14,537 nt of DNA from UMGS1613 sp045636225 (GTDB lineage: Bacteria > Bacillota_I > Bacilli_A > RF39 > UBA660), in contig JAZTXB010000035.1 in the NCBI GenBank assembly GCA_045636225.1, positions 1 through 14,537 on the forward strand, written 5' to 3'. Of this stretch, positions 13,269 through 14,537 are shown in pieces. The number at the start of each line of letters is the position of its first letter. Within the stretch, counting starts at the first letter, position 1. Under the pieces are notes generated by a model that was not told the DNA's origin, ran no database searches, and was given only the letters and a program-made list of their open reading frames with translations. The position numbers and the translations under genes were made by a program.

Positions 13269-13288
13269 ATAATATTCACCAATATTAT
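13269..13288 (-). promoter_or_regulatory. Hairpin presenting the DUF421 ribosome binding site
   Basis: In minus-strand RNA, AUAAUAUU and AAUAUUAU (forward 13281-13288 and 13269-13276) form a perfect 8-bp stem. Its 4-base loop is exactly GGUG, the core of the Shine-Dalgarno, and the stem abuts the AUG. All pairs are A:U, so it would be temperature-sensitive. Confidence 0.45.
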
Positions 13289-13311
13289 GATTTGTACTAT
13301 TTATATTTTTA

Positions 13312-13337
13312 TACAAAAAAAAGCTATTATTTAGCTT
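13312..13337 (-). terminator. Intrinsic terminator after rpmE
   Basis: Stem AAGCTA / TAGCTT (forward 13332-13337 with 13321-13326), five-base loop over the rpmE stop codon, followed on the minus strand by eight T. Confidence 0.85.
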
Positions 13338-13545
13338 CTTTGTTTAATCCATACTTACGATTGAATTTTTCTACACGACCAGTTTTTGAAACTGAAACGC
13401 CATCTTTTCCACCTTTATAAAAAGGATGACATTCATTACAAACTTCTAGAAATAATTCAGCTTTGTTTGAATTTACTGTAAAAGTATTTCCACAAGCACA
13501 AGTTACTTTAGTTTCTTTATATTCTGGATGAATTCCTTTTTTCAT
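13327..13545 (-). CDS. rpmE: Large ribosomal subunit protein bL31 (type A, zinc-binding)
   Basis: Ribosomal protein L31, 72 aa, which bridges the subunits on the central protuberance. MKKGIHPEYKETKVTCACGN is the classic N-terminus. Cys16, Cys18, Cys36 and Cys39 form the zinc site of the C+ form, which is replaced by a zinc-free paralog in some bacteria under zinc limitation. HPFYKGG and RVEKFNRKYG complete the family pattern. The ATG at 13545 follows GGAGGAG (forward 13553-13560) at 7 bases; an ATG seven codons upstream has no site and lies in a leader hairpin. It is transcribed alone, with a promoter at 13603-13631 and a terminator over its stop. Confidence 0.97.
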   Translation of the reverse strand: MKKGIHPEYKETKVTCACGNTFTVNSNKAELFLEVCNECHPFYKGGKDGVSVSKTGRVEKFNRKYGLNKEAK

Positions 13546-13552
13546 TATTTTC

Positions 13553-13582
13553 TCTCCTCCCGCCATGACTAATATAAGTCAT
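13553..13582 (-). promoter_or_regulatory. Leader hairpin beside the rpmE ribosome site (possible L31 autoregulation)
   Basis: A perfect 6-bp hairpin ATGACT-TATATT-AGTCAT (forward 13565-13570 with 13577-13582) stands four bases before the GGAGGAG ribosome site. L31 leaders that bind their own protein are known in Firmicutes, but the element is too short to assign to that family by eye. Confidence 0.4.
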
Positions 13583-13602
13583 AGAAATTTAATTACTAAC
13601 AT

Positions 13603-13631
13603 AGTTTATCAAATATTTTAAATAATTGCAA
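13603..13631 (-). promoter_or_regulatory. Promoter of rpmE
   Basis: Minus-strand -35 TTGCAA (13626-13631), 17-base spacer, -10 TAAACT (forward agttta 13603-13608), with TG one base upstream as an extended -10. It follows directly on the BI-1 terminator. Confidence 0.55.
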
Positions 13632-13640
13632 GTACTTTTA

Positions 13641-13677
13641 CAAATAAAAAGTAACAATTATTAACTAATCGTTACTT
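13641..13677 (-). terminator. Intrinsic terminator after the Bax-inhibitor-1 family gene
   Basis: Arms AAGTAAC / GTTACTT (forward 13671-13677 with 13649-13655) extend inward by ATTA/TAAT across a pair that is G:U on the minus strand but A:C on the plus strand. This shows the minus strand is the functional one. A T-rich tail follows. Confidence 0.8.
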
Positions 13678-14312
13678 CTTCCAAATAATTGTAATAATCT
13701 TAAGAATATATTAATGAAATCTAGATATAATTGAAGTGCTCCATATATTGCAAGATTATCTTCTTCTTGTATATAATATAATCTTCTTTTTATAATATGT
13801 ATATCATATGCTACATAAGCTATAAATATTATTAAAGCTATTATTGTAACAACTAAATCAAATGTTGAACTTCCAACAAACATATTTATTATACTACATA
13901 TTATAATTCCTATTATTCCCATAAATAAGTATATACCTATTTTAGACAAATCTATTTTTGTATAATATCCTATAAGTGCAAAAATCAAAAATAGTAACGA
14001 AGTTATTCCAAGTACCATTATTATTGAAGTCATTTGATATACAACAAAAATTGAAGAAAAAGTTAATCCCGTTATAAACGAGTATAAACAAAATAGTAAT
14101 TTTGCAGTTGTTGGATTCATTTTATTTATCCTAGCACTTAACCATATTACCACAACAATTTCAGCAATTATAAAGAATATATAATATTTTGAAAACACAT
14201 TATAAAGCATATTTTCATTTAGAGATACATAATATCCTATACCAAAAGTAATTGCTAAACCTATAAACATCCAAAAGAATATTTTTGAAAATATTTTATT
14301 ATCTTGTAACAT
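13665..14312 (-). CDS. Bax inhibitor-1 / YccA family membrane protein
   Basis: TMBIM-type protein of 215 aa with about seven hydrophobic helices, related to Bacillus YetJ, a pH-sensitive calcium leak channel. Family marks: ITGLTFSSIF in the third helix region, AYDIHIIKRR (about 168-175 on) and GALQLYLDFINIFLRLLQLFG at the C-terminus. Asp170 and Asp198 fit the di-aspartyl pair that gates the YetJ pore, so channel activity is plausible. The ATG at 14312 is preferred: GGGTGAT lies 4 bases before it, while an ATG six codons upstream lies ahead of that site. It has its own promoter (14329-14357) overlapping the end of the upstream gene, and a hairpin terminator over its TAG stop. Confidence 0.9.
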   Translation of the reverse strand: MLQDNKIFSKIFFWMFIGLAITFGIGYYVSLNENMLYNVFSKYYIFFIIAEIVVVIWLSARINKMNPTTAKLLFCLYSFITGLTFSSIFVVYQMTSIIMVLGITSLLFLIFALIGYYTKIDLSKIGIYLFMGIIGIIICSIINMFVGSSTFDLVVTIIALIIFIAYVAYDIHIIKRRLYYIQEEDNLAIYGALQLYLDFINIFLRLLQLFGRSND

Positions 14313-14328
14313 TTTATCACCCACATTC

Positions 14329-14357
14329 ATTATATAATATTTTTTTTATTTAGTAAA
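14329..14357 (-). promoter_or_regulatory. Promoter candidate of the BI-1 family gene
   Basis: Minus-strand -35 TTTACT (forward agtaaa 14352-14357), 17-base spacer, perfect -10 TATAAT (14329-14334). The -35 lies inside the last codons of the upstream ORF. The start would fall near 14322, only a few bases before the GGGTGAT ribosome site. Confidence 0.5.
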
Positions 14358-14537
14358 GTTTATTATTTGATTTGTTATATACTCATATCCATCATTAGTT
14401 GGATAACAACAATTAATTATATAATTGTTTAACTTACTTATATCTATATAATTAATATTATTTTTATCACATATTATTTTTAATTTATTATTAGTATAAT
14501 CAATTATCTCCTTATTATTTATAATATTATAAAAACC
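14346..14537 (-). CDS. 3' end of a probable SGNH/GDSL hydrolase (5' end outside the window)
   Basis: The last 63 codons of an open frame end in TAA at 14346-14348; the start is beyond the window. The visible piece, KLKIICDKNNINYIDIS then YPTNDGYEYITNQIINF, resembles the C-terminus of SGNH/GDSL hydrolases: a YIDIS strand, then the segment carrying the Asp-x-x-His-Pro catalytic pair and GY...I. Here the matching stretch reads NCCYP, so Asp and His appear as Asn and Tyr; either the enzyme is altered or the alignment is off. Composition is extremely A/T-rich (Asn, Ile, Lys, Tyr). It lies 33 bases upstream of the BI-1 start. The family call is tentative; the coding call is good. Confidence 0.5.
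   Translation of the reverse strand, partial: GFYNIINNKEIIDYTNNKLKIICDKNNINYIDISKLNNYIINCCYPTNDGYEYITNQIINFTK

Noticed and set aside
13546..13566. Upstream ATG giving a 79-aa L31
   Set aside because: The added residues include the translated ribosome site, the ATG lies in a leader hairpin, and the family starts at MKKGIHP.

Overview
The window comes from a strongly AT-rich, low-GC Gram-positive (Firmicutes-type) chromosome. Three things point there. The order parA-parB-DUF951 ... ychF ... rpsF-ssb-rpsR is the classic replication-origin-proximal cluster of Firmicutes (known from Bacillus). Shine-Dalgarno sites are strong, and intrinsic terminators are short U-tailed hairpins. UGA is used as a stop (DUF421 gene), stops are otherwise UAA/UAG, and tryptophan is encoded by UGG, so this is code 11 and not a Mycoplasma-type code 4 genome. 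A D-Ala-D-Ala ligase implies that the cell makes peptidoglycan. The closest relatives are probably small-genome, gut-type Bacilli or Clostridia, but the sequence alone does not settle this.

Layout: nearly everything reads leftward (minus strand). 1-1187: a strong promoter pointing out of the left edge, then the rpsF-ssb-rpsR operon with its own promoter and a structured leader. 1228-1740: a nitroreductase. 1813-3816: ychF plus a zinc-ribbon membrane protein, preceded by a promoter, a roughly 150-nt leader and an internal terminator hairpin. 3828-7284: an operon parA-parB-DUF951-AbgT transporter, ended by a strong terminator. 7360-8610: a rightward pair, D-Ala-D-Ala ligase and a small XRE-type regulator. 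8636-11205: typA/bipA and an unrecognised 227-aa protein, leftward. 11344-12003: a rightward secreted, membrane-anchored thermonuclease. 12013-14537: leftward NUDIX hydrolase, DUF421 membrane protein, rpmE (L31), a Bax-inhibitor-1 family protein, and the 3' end of a probable SGNH/GDSL hydrolase cut by the window edge.

Most genes are housekeeping: ribosome and translation (S6, S18, L31, TypA, YchF), replication and chromosome segregation (SSB, ParA, ParB), and envelope (Ddl, AbgT, BI-1, DUF421). No rRNA, tRNA, CRISPR array, transposon or complete parS site was seen. The most interesting signals lie in the RNA leaders. The ychF leader has a 7-bp closing stem that competes with a 12-bp pairing to the 3' arm of a terminator hairpin, which is an attenuator or riboswitch-like architecture of no class I recognise. 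The rpsF leader contains an anti-Shine-Dalgarno segment that is mutually exclusive with an upstream hairpin. The DUF421 Shine-Dalgarno sits in the loop of a perfect hairpin. Other oddities are an SSB whose C-terminal tip lacks the usual Pro-Phe end and a general use of GGTGAT-type ribosome binding sites.
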